DNA of 64,000 bases from assembly GCA_024195585.1 (NCBI GenBank), contig SWBL01000173.1:40534-104533 (forward strand), in the 5' to 3' direction. The notes beneath the pieces were generated by a model that did not search any database, was not told the origin of the DNA, and saw only the letters and a list, made by a program, of their open reading frames with translations. A program made the translations under genes and the position numbers. The stretch is from Aureobasidium sp. EXF-3400. Taxonomy: Eukaryota > Ascomycota > Dothideomycetes > Dothideales > Saccotheciaceae. Shown in pieces: positions 49,893 to 60,714 of the stretch (positions are counted from its first letter, which is position 1; every line of letters begins with the position of its first letter).

Positions 49893-51575
49893 ATGAATAC
49901 CGCACCTACACATCTCAGAAATCCTTCACGGAACGCCTCTTGGACAGAGCAGAACCTCAAGGAAAAAGACTCCGACTCCCCCCGCTCAGGATCCCTCGAC
50001 GACAATGCCACCGATAAGAAAGAGACCAACGTAGAGCCTCATTCACAAGGATGGCTCTGTGGCGGCAAGCACCTCGAAGAGCTCCGCCAGAACGAGAGCC
50101 TCAACCTCGACGGTCCCTTGACCGAGCTTGATATCGATATGCCCCTTACTCGCACTCAAGTCGTCAACCAAGGCGATAAGCAACTGGTCGAGCTCAAGTT
50201 CGCACCAGACGACAAAGAGAACCCCTTTAAATGGGGCAAGTGGAAGAGACGTTTCATCTCGACTCAGCTCAACCTCATGACCCTCTTCATCGGTCTTGCT
50301 ACAACTGCATACAGTTCCGGTATCAACAGCATGGTTGCCGAGTTCGGCCGCTCTGCAGAGATAGGCCAATTGGGTCTGTTCGCCTTCAACATGACCTGCG
50401 CTATTGCCCCATTGTTCCTGGCTCCTTTCTGTGAGCTCGTCGGTCGCAAAATCATCTACGCTGGAGCATACTTCTGCTTCTGTCTCTGCTTCATCGGTCT
50501 TGCTCTTGGACAGAACATTGCCACCATCCTCGTTATGCGTACATTCCTCGGTCTGTTCGGATGTGTCGGAACCATTCTTGTTGGTGGTACCTTCAGCGAC
50601 ATGTACGATGTGCACGAGCGTGCTAGACCCATGGCCTTTTTCTCGTACGTTGCCATTCTTGGTACGGTCGGCGCTCCCATCTACGCTGGATTCATCGACA
50701 TGACCATCGGCTGGAGATGGATTGAAGGTATCCAGGGACTGAGCAACATCCCTCTTCTCATCTGCATCTTCCTCTTCTTCAAGGAGACTCGTGGAGGTGT
50801 CGCCCTCCAGAAGCGTGCCAAGGCTGTTCGCAAGGCCACTGGTGACGACCGCTACCAGAGTGCCATGGACTTCGAAACCCCCAGTGTTCAGGCTATGCTC
50901 AAGGCATCTTCCGTCAAGGCCATCTACATGTTGGCCACCGAGCCTGTCGTCTTCTTGTTCGGTATCTGGATTGCCTTCTCTTGGTTCATCGTCTTCCTGT
51001 TCTTGTCCGTCATCCCCATCACCTTCCAGGAGAAGCGTGGCTGGAACGAGGGTGTTGGAGGTCTTCCTTACATCTCCCTCTGTGTCGGTGTCACTCTCGG
51101 CTGGTTGGCTCATCACATCCAGATGAGAAGATACCTCAAGCTTACCCAGGACCCCAACCATAAGGTCGTACCCGAGGACCGTCTCTGGGCTGCTCTTTGG
51201 GGTGCTGTCTGGATGCCTATCGGTCTGTTCATCTACAGTTTCACTCAGTACGGATACCTGTCTTGGGTTGGTCCCACCATCGCTCTTGCTCCCATCGCCT
51301 TCGGTGTCTACTTCATCTTCGAGTCGACTTACAGTTACACTGCCGATTGTTACGGAGAGAGCTCATCCTCAGCCATTGCCGGTCAAGGCCTCATGAGAAA
51401 CGCTCTTGGTGCCGTCTCTCCTCTCTTCGCTTCTCAGTTCTTCCACAACGTCGGCAGCCAATATGCCGGTCTCATTCTCTCCCTTATTGCTTGTGTGCTC
51501 ACTCTGGTGCCTTTCGTCTTCTACAAGTACGGACATCTGATGCGCGCTCGCTCGAAGCTTGCCATTGTCTACTAA
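49893..51575 (+). CDS. MFS transporter, DHA1 (drug:H+ antiporter) type
   Basis: Intronless, 560 residues. A long polar N-terminal tail (about 110 residues) ends with FAPDDKENPFKWGKWKRRFI, the typical DPENP-x-NW-like entry into TM1 of fungal DHA1 transporters. About 12 membrane segments follow. The TM2-TM3 loop reads FCELVGRKIIYAGAYF, the family version of G-x-x-x-D-R-x-GR, and TM5 contains GTVGAPIYAGFIDMTIGWRW, the antiporter motif C region with the W-RW end. Members export drugs, polyamines or metabolites at the plasma membrane; substrate is not readable. Codon use is rich in C-ending codons, suggesting good expression. Start at 49893 follows a C/T-rich leader. Confidence 0.9.
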   Translation: MNTAPTHLRNPSRNASWTEQNLKEKDSDSPRSGSLDDNATDKKETNVEPHSQGWLCGGKHLEELRQNESLNLDGPLTELDIDMPLTRTQVVNQGDKQLVELKFAPDDKENPFKWGKWKRRFISTQLNLMTLFIGLATTAYSSGINSMVAEFGRSAEIGQLGLFAFNMTCAIAPLFLAPFCELVGRKIIYAGAYFCFCLCFIGLALGQNIATILVMRTFLGLFGCVGTILVGGTFSDMYDVHERARPMAFFSYVAILGTVGAPIYAGFIDMTIGWRWIEGIQGLSNIPLLICIFLFFKETRGGVALQKRAKAVRKATGDDRYQSAMDFETPSVQAMLKASSVKAIYMLATEPVVFLFGIWIAFSWFIVFLFLSVIPITFQEKRGWNEGVGGLPYISLCVGVTLGWLAHHIQMRRYLKLTQDPNHKVVPEDRLWAALWGAVWMPIGLFIYSFTQYGYLSWVGPTIALAPIAFGVYFIFESTYSYTADCYGESSSSAIAGQGLMRNALGAVSPLFASQFFHNVGSQYAGLILSLIACVLTLVPFVFYKYGHLMRARSKLAIVY

Positions 51576-52007
51576 CCAGACTTTGGTGTCTCTCATGATA
51601 TCATATCGCATTAGCTCCTATGGCATTTAGCGATTGGCGTTTGGATTTCTCTTTTTATAATAGATGCCTACGGGCTTTGTTGAAACTCATATCACAACAT
51701 CAAAAAACAAATTTCAAACAAATATCGTGCCAACCTTCATGTGAACATTTGAGCCAGTGAGAAAGGACCAGTACCGAGTAGACAATTGGATAGAAAGATC
51801 CCGTAAGAAAAGGGAATTGATTGAGCTTCCTGAAAAGAGCTATATAACGGAAGTAAAAGATTAAAAACGACACGGCGAGGTTTCGGCGCTAGAAATGCAT
51901 GCCGTGGTATAAAACAAGGTTCGTATCATCGTTGAAAGGGGTCGTGAAGAAAAGTATCGCAATCGGTATCGCCAAGCTGGCGCAGTTGTTCATCGGCCAC
52001 AAGTCCT
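51576..52007. other. Convergent intergenic region
   Basis: 3' flanks of the MFS (plus) and MARVEL (minus) genes. A/T-richer with A-runs at 51700-51730. No other feature. Confidence 0.4.
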
Positions 52008-52699
52008 TTAGACGTAGTAGCGCCTGCTGCTGCTTTGGTGGGATCGGCGAGGAGAGTTGCGTCTGTCGTAGCTGCCACGGCTGGAACGTCTTTGACCGTG
52101 ACGAGTGCTGTGGTACTCCTTCTTGACGACGACAGTGTCGCGATCACGGTGGTTTCTGTGAACGAGAAGGGCAAGAAGCTGGAAAGGCGTCAGTAATTTG
52201 CAGCAAAGATTTGTACGGACGAGCAACTTACGAAAGTAATGAAGAAGAAGATGATGTTCATGATGGCGAGGGCGAAGCAGGCCTTGAGCATAGCGCACGT
52301 CTTGTTGATGTGAAGCGACCAGTCACTACCGCTCTGACGGCCATAGTAGCCAAAAGGACCCAGGCTGAGGTAGATGCTTCCGGTGCTGAAGTCAGAGCAA
52401 TTTTGATCGGTGATGGCACGCAACTCATAGACCGCCGCAATTAATGTACCAACAAATGCAAGATCGACCAGTGCAACGAACAAGGCGGAGTGACGAGCGC
52501 GCAGATAGGTCACAAGCGTTGCAAGAGTCCACGCTGCTGCCAGAACCGAGGTGATGAAGAGCAGCAGGATGTAAGTAGGCGTGAGCTGGTTGTTGACGAC
52601 AAAGCCATGGACGAACCATGCCAGCATGCCCACAATCGGGATGAGAGTGAGTATTTGCGCAATGCGGAACGAGAGGAAGAGGAAGCCTGATAGTGCCAT
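52008..52699 (-). CDS. MARVEL-domain four-pass membrane protein
   Basis: Exons 52232-52699 and 52008-52178 give 212 residues. Four hydrophobic segments are visible: around FRIAQILTLIPIVGMLAWFV, PTYILLLFITSVLAAAWTLA, HSALFVALVDLAFVGTLIAA and CFALAIMNIIFFFITFLLAL. Between segments three and four is an extracellular-type loop with a Cys and a GPFGYYGRQSGSDW stretch. This is the MARVEL (membrane-associating) arrangement common in fungal plasma-membrane proteins. The second exon adds a cytoplasmic tail rich in Arg, Ser, His and Tyr (RRSHQSSSRRYYV); without splicing at 52231 the frame ends in SVQIFAANY instead. Function is unknown. Confidence 0.88.
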
Positions 52700-53677
52700 G
52701 ACTGCGATCGGTGCAGTGTAAAGGACTAGATGCCAGTGAGGTTGAGAGAAGGATGGTGAAAATTCGCAAGGGAGATTGTCAGCACGACTGGGAAGTCAAG
52801 GCGGGAGGTGCTTGAGGTAGCACGCAGTATGTATGTGAGAGCACTGCTTTTTGCGTTTATAGAAATCGACGAGGGTCACAGTGAGTATTTGTACAAGGTG
52901 ATGACGACCAACATGCAGAGAAAGGAAAAATCTTGATTGCAAAGGCTGGGACACTATATTATCTGCAGCACACCTCTCCATTGTTCTTGGCCTCTTTGGT
53001 GGAATCTGACAAAGCCCGAGAGGAAGGCGCGGGGCTGGCAAAGCTGTGTAGGAAAAAAACATGGAAGGTGGTTGGGAGGACATGGGGAAAAGCAGGATTG
53101 CCATGGAAGTTGGCCAATCACAAGTTTGCCACGAATCTTGCACACGAGAATAGGAAGCCACTACTGCAGCTTGATCCTGTGCTTCACCTCCCATGCCAGC
53201 AATCCATCTTTCTTTCGTTCCACTCTTCACTCAAGATGAAGCAAGCATGTCTCGCACTTCATCTGGCCTGTATAGTCACGACTGCTCAGTCAAGTCACTA
53301 GGTATAATAGTATCTTCATCAACCAAGAGCATTTTACAAGGCAAGCAATCGTCGTCCCAAATTCTCCTCCGTTGCATGTTTGTCGTCCGCTTCCACTGCC
53401 CCTCTTCGTCTCTGCACGATCACATCCACTTCCACTGCCATTGAACGAGCTGCATCGTACCGTCTATTCGTTCCGTATAGAGGCCATCTATTGTCGGGAG
53501 GTAAGTGATAATAGCTTAGTCGTGATGGTAAATTTCACTATCCGGTGAATCCATTTGATAAGTAAATTCTCCATCATCACCTTCATCGCTTTCATCACTT
53601 TCACCGCGTGTTTGTGTTTACGCTAAGCCATTTTGGCGATAAGAGCGATAAGACGCATATCACGTCTCATTCTCACC
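52700..53677. other. Divergent intergenic region
   Basis: Upstream of the MARVEL gene (minus) and of the hypothetical gene at 53678 (plus). Short frames at 52933-53444 have no domain. A TCA-C-TTTCA-T-C-rich repeat of short words precedes the downstream gene around 53570-53610. Confidence 0.4.
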
Positions 53678-55554
53678 ATGGCAAACACTAACAACACATC
53701 CGACCCGCTTGAGGACATCATGGTTCACCCTGCATTACGCAAGGCTACCGACCTTGTTCCAGCTGAGCCCTGGATCTCTGCCATGGCCTCAATCAACGCT
53801 CTGGTAAAGGATGGCCTGACAAAGGATCTGCTGCTCGTCTTCGAGGGCGAAGCAGATGGAGTCAGACGCTACAACGGTTTCGTGAGTACTGTCTTTTGCG
53901 CTCTGCTCATGACCTTGCTAACTTCTGGGAGGACGATCTCTGGGACAGGAAAGGCGATTGCACAGTCAGAATAGACAACCAGGATGTCTCCTTCGACAGC
54001 AACATCATCTTTGGAACCAAATCTGAGTATCTCATCTCGCTCATCTCGGGTAAGCAGTGTTATAACCACTCTGGATGATGTAAATAATGGCGCACTGACT
54101 ATGCGTTAGAATGTGTTTGCGAAAAGGGTAAACACTATCACTTCAAAGTGCCTCCACTTGGCGAGGATATGGAGAAGGTTGAGAGATACAACCTCGCCAT
54201 CCGCAACTTCATCGCAACCGTCATCCGCAAGCCCATCGTCGGATGTTCCCTGGTATCTGCCTTGAAGGATTTGCAGATCATTGCCAAACACATCTTCAAG
54301 CTGCAGTACCCAGAGAGAGCCGCCGGATTCGTTCGAGACCATGTACGGGAACTGAGCCTTGACAACTTCGCCAACAGACCTGCCGATATAGGCAAGTTTC
54401 TAGCATGGACAGAAGAGATCCGCTGGTCAAGAGCCTTTGTTGAGACCTTTGCTCACTGCGTGGGCATGCTGAACTGCGGAGTCCTCGACCACGAATCTCT
54501 GGATGCTGTCTCACCAACCACACGTGCTCTTCTTGAACACAGCAGTACACATATGCACTATCGTCTCACGTCTGCAGAGCTACACATGGCCGCATTCGGA
54601 ATCGACTCAATCATTCAGGGAGAGCTCAAAAACCATCCTGGTGTCAGAAAGTCACTCTTGGCTTTCCAGGACTTCCTTCAGAAGCATTACGCTCAGGTCT
54701 ACGGAACATGGCCACCACCTGTACATCGCAACAGTGGACACTGGCTGACCCGTTCGGTGGCTCAACGCCTGCAGCAAGATTTCGGCGATCTCTACGATCT
54801 ACTTGTCGACCAAACCCTTCGCAGTGGAGTGGCCACTCCCGCCCATGCCGACTTCTTCGACTGTACACTTGACAGGAGACAGCTTTTCGCATCGTGGGAC
54901 CGTCAGAATGGTTTCACCTCCTTGCCATACTCTGATCCCAAAGCTCCTGATCATTCTCCTACTAAGATTGTCGAGCAAGAAGAGGAGAAGGGCGCCAGAC
55001 GATCATCTCTCATCCCAGCTGTTCAGAAGCACCGCAAGAAGGCCCCAGACCTCTGCAACATCTACACACGTGCTACAAGTACCGAGACACACAGTAAGCT
55101 TTCTCAAATTAACCTTGTTACAATCATGCTAACTCAAACAGTATCGGCCTTCTGCAAAGCCTTCCTGAACCACGAAGCATCAACCAAGCACCAACAGATG
55201 AACACACACGAAGGTCGTCTCGGACGCTGGATCATCATCTACTGCATTATGCAGCTTCTCTCCAAAGTCGCTGTCGATATCCAAGGCCTTCGCTACACCT
55301 CAGGCGTAGAGTATCATCTCAGTGCCGACACTGATGGCACCCCGCCATGGGATCCTAGCGACTTTCCTACGACCATGCGCCCAGCAGGCACCGAGTACTC
55401 ATGGGCTGCGCTGTTCGCGAGAGCTAATGGCACGCCACACAGTGTCTCTGGAACTGTTCAGAAGAAGTCTACTAAGGCCAGATTTAAGGTCGTACACCTG
55501 CCCGATGGTCGCGTGATGCTGGAAGACCCTGATGGTCATGTTGTTTTCAGATAG
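53678..55554 (+). CDS. Large conserved-looking hypothetical protein (tentatively DUF8004-like)
   Basis: Exons 53678-53881, 53932-54049, 54110-55093 and 55142-55554 give 572 residues. After an acidic N-terminus (MANTNNTSDPLEDIMVHPAL) comes a short segment DDLWDRKGDCTVRIDNQDVS then FGTKSEYLISLISE, resembling the BTB-like opening of a group of large fungal proteins I remember under the label DUF8004; this is a tentative link. The middle (ADIGKFLAWTEEIRWSRAFV, HCVGMLNCGVLDHESLDAVS) is predicted helical, with conserved-looking Trp and Cys positions. A basic disordered stretch (RRSSLIPAVQKHRKKAPDLC) separates it from a globular C-terminal part ending DGRVMLEDPDGHVVFR. No enzyme motif is visible. 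The last intron is 48 nt with a GCTAAC branch point. Confidence 0.82.
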
Positions 55555-55847
55555 TTGCAAGAGAAGGAAAAATTGTACAAGCTCTTCTGCTGTTTTCCTC
55601 CAGTTGGTTTGCGAGGAGAGAACGAGAAATCGTCGACGGGACCGTTACGAAGACATGAAACAGAAGGACGATAACAGGTTTTGCAAAGCAAGAGGCGGAT
55701 TGAAATTTCTTGTTCAGAAGGGAAAGAATTACCGAAATCAGATTAAAATGGCTCTCGCCTCACTAATAATAGCCTCCAATGAGAAGTTGAAGTCTGCTTG
55801 CTATGCGATGAGGAATCATATTAAGCCATATGTCCTTGGGTAACCTG

Positions 55848-57466
55848 CTATATTTGCAGGAGACTGTCGATATCGACACGGCGGTAGTATGAAATGTGTC
55901 CAAACTCTATCCAGTGCTGAGCCAGGCAATCGGGAGATATGAGAATGAGCTGAGACGCCATGTACTCGTCTGTGAACCATGATTAGCGCTGTTTCGCTTT
56001 TGCTAAAAAGAGACAGTCTTACCATGCGCGAAGCCCACGCCTGCAATATGTCCAGCACTCCTGACAACTCTGGCACCCTTGAATACAGCTTCGTCTGCGA
56101 TGCGTACAAAACCGCCATCACCTATATCAGGCGCAATGAAAGTGTATTCTCCGCGTGGGACGTTGGGATCACCTGTCAGCTTGATAGCCTCGATACGTCC
56201 ATTGTACACGTCTTGGCCGTTGACAGTATCGAATGAAGCCGGTGTCGGAAGGTCGTGGATGGAAGAGGTGTCAGAATCGGACTCCTGGTCTTCTTGAGCA
56301 CTTGCGTAACTGCTATTGCTACTTGCAGAGCCGTTGCTGTGGCGTCGGAAACGACCAGTAGCAAGCCATTCAAGCATGTAGTTCATTCCCTCCGGCAATG
56401 GTCTTTCTTCGCCTATCTCAGGTTGTAGTATGAGAAGGAACTCACAGCCATGGCCACTGTAGTCGCCACACCAAATGCCCTGCCAGGGCTTCTCTTTAGT
56501 GGGTAAATAGCAACTTGGCGGCAGCGTTCCAAACGTGGATACTTCTTCTCCCATACGAACTGTCATAACATGACCGCCAGCATTCATGATAGTCGGAGTG
56601 AACCCGCCAGATTCAAGAGCAGCACGGATACGGTCAGCAGCGCTCAGGGCCATTATTGAGCTGCTATGACGGCGGCCAGAGAACTCAACCCACTTCCGTA
56701 GACGGAACGTGTTTTGACTGACCTCGTCGAGGGTTGACGGTCTATGCGAGAGCGCCTGGAATGATTGAGTTGAAGCATTGCGAGTTCGAGATAGAGCGGG
56801 TATCTTCAAAGGCGGCCAGACTCTGGTACCGGGGCCTATTGCAATTTCGGGAAGGTCGCGTGCAAGCATGAATGATGTATAGAGACCAGGTGAAGCAGAG
56901 CAATTCATCATGATCTCACGAGAGAGCGAGGGGAGGGGCGGACTTCCCTCGCCATCAGGTTGTTCAGGAATACGGGCTTGAGTACGTGGATTTCCAGGTT
57001 CAAGCTTTAAGACAGGCGAGTTGAGGTCCAATTGAACTTTGGGGTTGAATGTGTGAATGGAGACATCTTCATCATGTTCCCAGTGCTCGAATTCGCGAAT
57101 GCCAGGCTCGGCGACTATAGCATAAGCTTCGATACATCCTCTGCGCGGATCATAACGGGCGAGTAATAGCTTGCCATTTGGTTCACTATCAGAGAACCAG
57201 ATCTTGTGTCGGCACAAAAACCAATAAGGGTGGTGAGCAATGTAGAGGTCTCGGAATGATGGTAGAGGAGCTGCACTGGTCAAGAGGTGCGGGAGTTGAG
57301 CGTTGACATGCTGTTGCCACAGAGTGTCACTCAGAGCATTGTTACGAAGGAGGCGGCATGTCAGCGCCACATTAGCTAGACATGTCGGTTCGAGAAACCG
57401 AAGCACATTCTGTACCAGTTCAGCTGGCAGGCTGAGCAATCGTGGTATGGCATTGTCTTCCGCCAT
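55848..57466 (-). CDS. F-box protein (SCF ubiquitin-ligase subunit)
   Basis: Exons 56023-57466 and 55848-55969 give 521 residues. The F-box is at the N-terminus (LLSLPAELVQNVLRFLEPTC), followed by TLWQQHVNAQLPHLL and YIAHHPYWFLCRHKIWFSDS, typical of a group of fungal F-box proteins with a beta-rich C-terminal half (QGIWCGDYSGHGCEFLLILQ, then IEAIKLTGDPNVPRGEYTFI). The unspliced frame ends in HGKTVSF; splicing a 53-nt intron (55970-56022) instead continues FAHDEYMASQLILISPDCLA and QHWIEFGHISYYRRVDIDSL, which clearly completes the domain. The start at 57466 (MAEDNAIPRLL) is preferred over 57556 by its context and position. The substrate is unknown. Confidence 0.86.
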
Positions 57467-57925
57467 AATTGTGATACTTGAGCGGGTGTTGTAGGTATCG
57501 GCGGTGACAGCGGAGGAGTCGAATATATGATGCGTCACCACCTCGGCACCTTCCATTTACGGAAGCACCCCCCAATTGAGATATACCAGGCACTGTCTAT
57601 CATTAATTCCCCTCATATGCTCCATATGTAATGTGTAGATGCATAGAAAAATGCTGTCTTGAATTGAATCAAGGAGGCACTTGGTGGTTTGACGCTGGCT
57701 GGTTACTCTACCGAGGTCTTGATATTACGGCAAGGTGGTCCGGGACCCCTCGACAAAGGCGAACATACAATTAAGTCTGACAGGTTTGCTGGTATAGTCT
57801 AATGCTAAGCTCCCTAGGTTTGCCCTTTCTTTTCCAACAACGCTATGCCGGTATAATCAAATGCACGCTGTTGCTATCAAAACACGCTCGCTCCTCGTCA
57901 TTTACTCCTATCATCATGCCTAACT
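57467..57925. other. Intergenic region
   Basis: Upstream of the F-box gene and downstream of the disordered-protein gene (both minus strand). Nothing recognised. Confidence 0.4.
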
Positions 57926-59694
57926 TTAACGAATTGTCGCAGCATCAAATGCTGGAGTAGCTTCCAGATCAGCATTGCCATGCTCCTGGTCACCGGATGC
58001 AGCTTGTGGTGTCGAAGCACCGGCTGCTTGCTCTTCCTTCTCGGCTGAAGATGAAGACTTGGGCTTCTCCACTTTTGTTGTCCGGGGCTTGACTGCAGTC
58101 TTTGATCTGACCACTGAGGGTGTTCGCTTGGGAGGACTTTTGACATCGGTCTTGTCCTGCACCTTGCTGGCTGAGCTGGCAGTTGGTCTCATCATACGTG
58201 CAAGGAAACCATCATCAGGTCCTTTGGAAGCAGCAGCAGGTTTGCTCTCGGCCTTTTTGGATGCGCTGGAGGTTGATACAGCTGATGGTCGAGCTGCAGG
58301 CTTTGCGACGGGTGCAGGAGCACGTGTTTGAGGACGGTTGGCCGTAGCGGGCTTGGATACAGACACTGAAGCCTTGGGAGGCTGGGTGTCTTGTCTTGCT
58401 GCTGAGGCGGCGGTTGGTGCGGTGAGATGCGAAGACACCTTGATTGGTCGTGTGGGCGATCGAGGACGAGTAGGTTTGGACTGGGGAGATTTCCTGAAGG
58501 ACATATTAGCAACCCAAACGGTAATATGTTCGATATGTTCCGCCTCACGTCTTAGCAGGAGCAGCGTTGGTCTTTGTCTTGGCCTGGGTGAGAGAAGAAT
58601 TGCTAGGCTTTCGGACCGGAGGCTTGGGCGAGAGAGTAGACGATGACTTGGCTGCTGGGGATTTCTTGATCGGAGTAGGTGCAGATGCCTTCTTGACAGA
58701 GGTTGGCGTCTTGGGAGGAGCGTCGTCGGAGGGTTCAGGCGCGGCTGCAACTATGTTGGCGGGTCTGTGAGGTACAGAGGCAGGGGCTACATCGGCGGCT
58801 GTGACGGTGCCACGACGGACACGCGAGGGAAGCTCTGCAGGTGGCGACGACTTCTCGTCTGCACTGGCCTCGGGAGTAGGTGAGATGAGGGATCGATCGG
58901 TCAAATCAGAAGGCTGCATGGAACCCGGCTCTTCTTGTACGCCAGATACCTGTAGGTCGGGATTAGCTTCTGGAGAGACAATGGAAGCAGGTCTAGCTTC
59001 TAACCGGCTTGTCAGGGTTGTCGGCCGGCATATCGTCACTAGGTAGCGTCTTGGACTGAGAAGCGGCACTGTCTGTGGTCTGGGTGGTGTCGGCAGGTTC
59101 TGCCACATCGTTGGCCGAGACCTCATCTCGGAGCTTGCTCTGTGGCATATCACTGCTGGCCTGAGCCATCTGTCCGGCGGCCATATAGTCCTTGGCCTCA
59201 ACTGCGGGGGTGGAGGCAGCGGGAGTCTGTTCAATGGCAGCCTCTGGGATGGTCTCTGCCACCATGGGGTTGGAGCCTCTGCGCTCTGACTCCTGGCTCA
59301 TACTCTGTCTGAGGTTGGCAATGGCATCGCTGCCCTCGTCCAGACTGAAGCTGTGGCGGCGGAGGCTGGCAGAACTCTCTTGTCTGGACTGGTACTCCTC
59401 CTTTGTCTTTTGCGGATCAATGTCCATGGCTGGGGTGGGGCTGCTTGGAATGCCGTGCTCGACAGAGACGAAGCTCGAGCGGACCTTTGACAGAGGACGG
59501 CCGCCGTTGGAAGCTGGGGACAGATGGCCGTTGGAGCGGCCGCGGTCAGGCGAGGTGGAATCGGCGTGTGTGGTGTTGGTGGGGGAGTTGTTGTTGTTGT
59601 TCTCGAACATGGCGAGCAGGTTGCGTACTTGGCTGCTGGAACGATTTGGTGACATGGCTGTTGGCACCGAAAGGTAAGCGTGTGCATCTGGCAT
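57926..59694 (-). CDS. Ser/Pro-rich disordered protein (mucin-like annotation type)
   Basis: Exons 59005-59694, 58549-58949 and 57926-58493 give about 552 residues if the start is 59694. Nearly all is low complexity, rich in Ser, Pro, Ala, Lys and Thr. Conserved-looking islands are SPNRSSSQVRNLLAMFENNN with GGRPLSKVRSSFVSVEHGIP near the N-terminus, and PDDGFLARMMRPTASSASKV near the C-terminus. Such proteins are often labelled mucin-7-like in fungal genomes, but no signal peptide is seen and basic KPR tracts suggest a nuclear or cytoskeletal role. The frame is open and protein-like upstream (NLDPETLAQRLLRNPMPDAH), ending near a possible acceptor at about 59780, so a further 5' exon is likely; the next ATG inside is 59655. 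Both introns are 55 nt. Confidence 0.72.
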
Positions 59695-60714
59695 TGGGTT
59701 TCTTAAGAGTCTTTGGGCCAGGGTCTCGGGATCAAGGTTGATGTTGTCAGTCGACAAATATGCTGCACGAGCCGCTTCATCTTATGAAACGAAACGCTAG
59801 TCTGCGTGCCAGGGCTGGTGCAGTTGACCATTACTTACAATATAGGAATCACCAGGACATTGACACACCAACAGGGAAGCTCTGGATGGCGGATTTGAGT
59901 GTGAATTGGCAGAAGAGAGAGTCTTTGTTAAAGCTGTCAACTTGTAGCTAACGTCAGGTACGGAATTCGCGTGTCCTGGACCATCCAAGGTCCACCTGCT
60001 GCCTGCCAAGATGTGCGTCATATTTAGCTAAATGCACATTCCACCTTCGAAGTCTCCTGCAAACCAGACAGTCCATGTTAGACGAGTCTGTCTTCTGTTT
60101 TGCATCGTCTCTGCAGCTCCGTACTTGTCTTGTGCTGGGGCTCGTGTGTCAAAAGCCTACAACGCTCGGGAAGACCTCTTGAATTCAAGCCAATCAATCC
60201 CTTGTCTCCTTATATAGATTGCTAGGTGAAACATTTCCGAGGCCAATTTCCTTCGAGAACATGTCGTCCGACCTGGCATTTGTTTGCTCTTTGCTGGTGA
60301 CGATGTTCGGTGTGCATGAACTTGACGTTCATGCGAGTAATCCTGCTCGCCAATTGTCTTGAACAAAGCACGTGTCTCTCAATGTACGCTCTTTGTTCTA
60401 CCGACTACTGGTGGAGCCTTGTGGAATGACCAATCTCTATTCAGACTTCTTACCTCTGCTTTACCACTGCCCAATTGCCTCTTGAGCTGCTTATACTGTT
60501 GGACGGTTTTGGAGAAATCGTGGTCCAAGTACACACGCGAGGCCGTTGCTATCGGAGAAGTCAACAGAAACAGCCGGCCAGTCGGCGGTCCCGACCAGGC
60601 CATTGTTCCCGAGCGACGTCCACTTCCGCTTCTTGTCAACAGACTCGCTGGTGTGTCCGCTTGTCCAAAGCTCCCTGTTTGACTATCTGGCTGCTTGTCG
60701 AGGCTGTAGATACC
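59695..60714. other. Divergent intergenic region, possibly with a missing 5' exon
   Basis: Lies between the disordered-protein gene (minus) and the EAF gene (plus). On the minus strand a GTAAGT donor near 59835 and a CATAAG acceptor near 59781 could frame the intron of a missing first exon of the minus gene, but the reading phases I tried do not join, so I leave it open. The plus-strand frame extends upstream of 60715 without a conserved look. Confidence 0.35.

Noticed and set aside
46000..49900. A full transposon around the CENP-B-like gene
   Set aside because: I found no terminal inverted repeats, target duplication or DDE domain by eye.
50043..51161. Antisense open frame of 372 codons over the DHA1 MFS gene
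   Set aside because: It mirrors the C-ending codon bias of the sense gene, has a highly skewed Glu/Asp/Val composition, and no domain.
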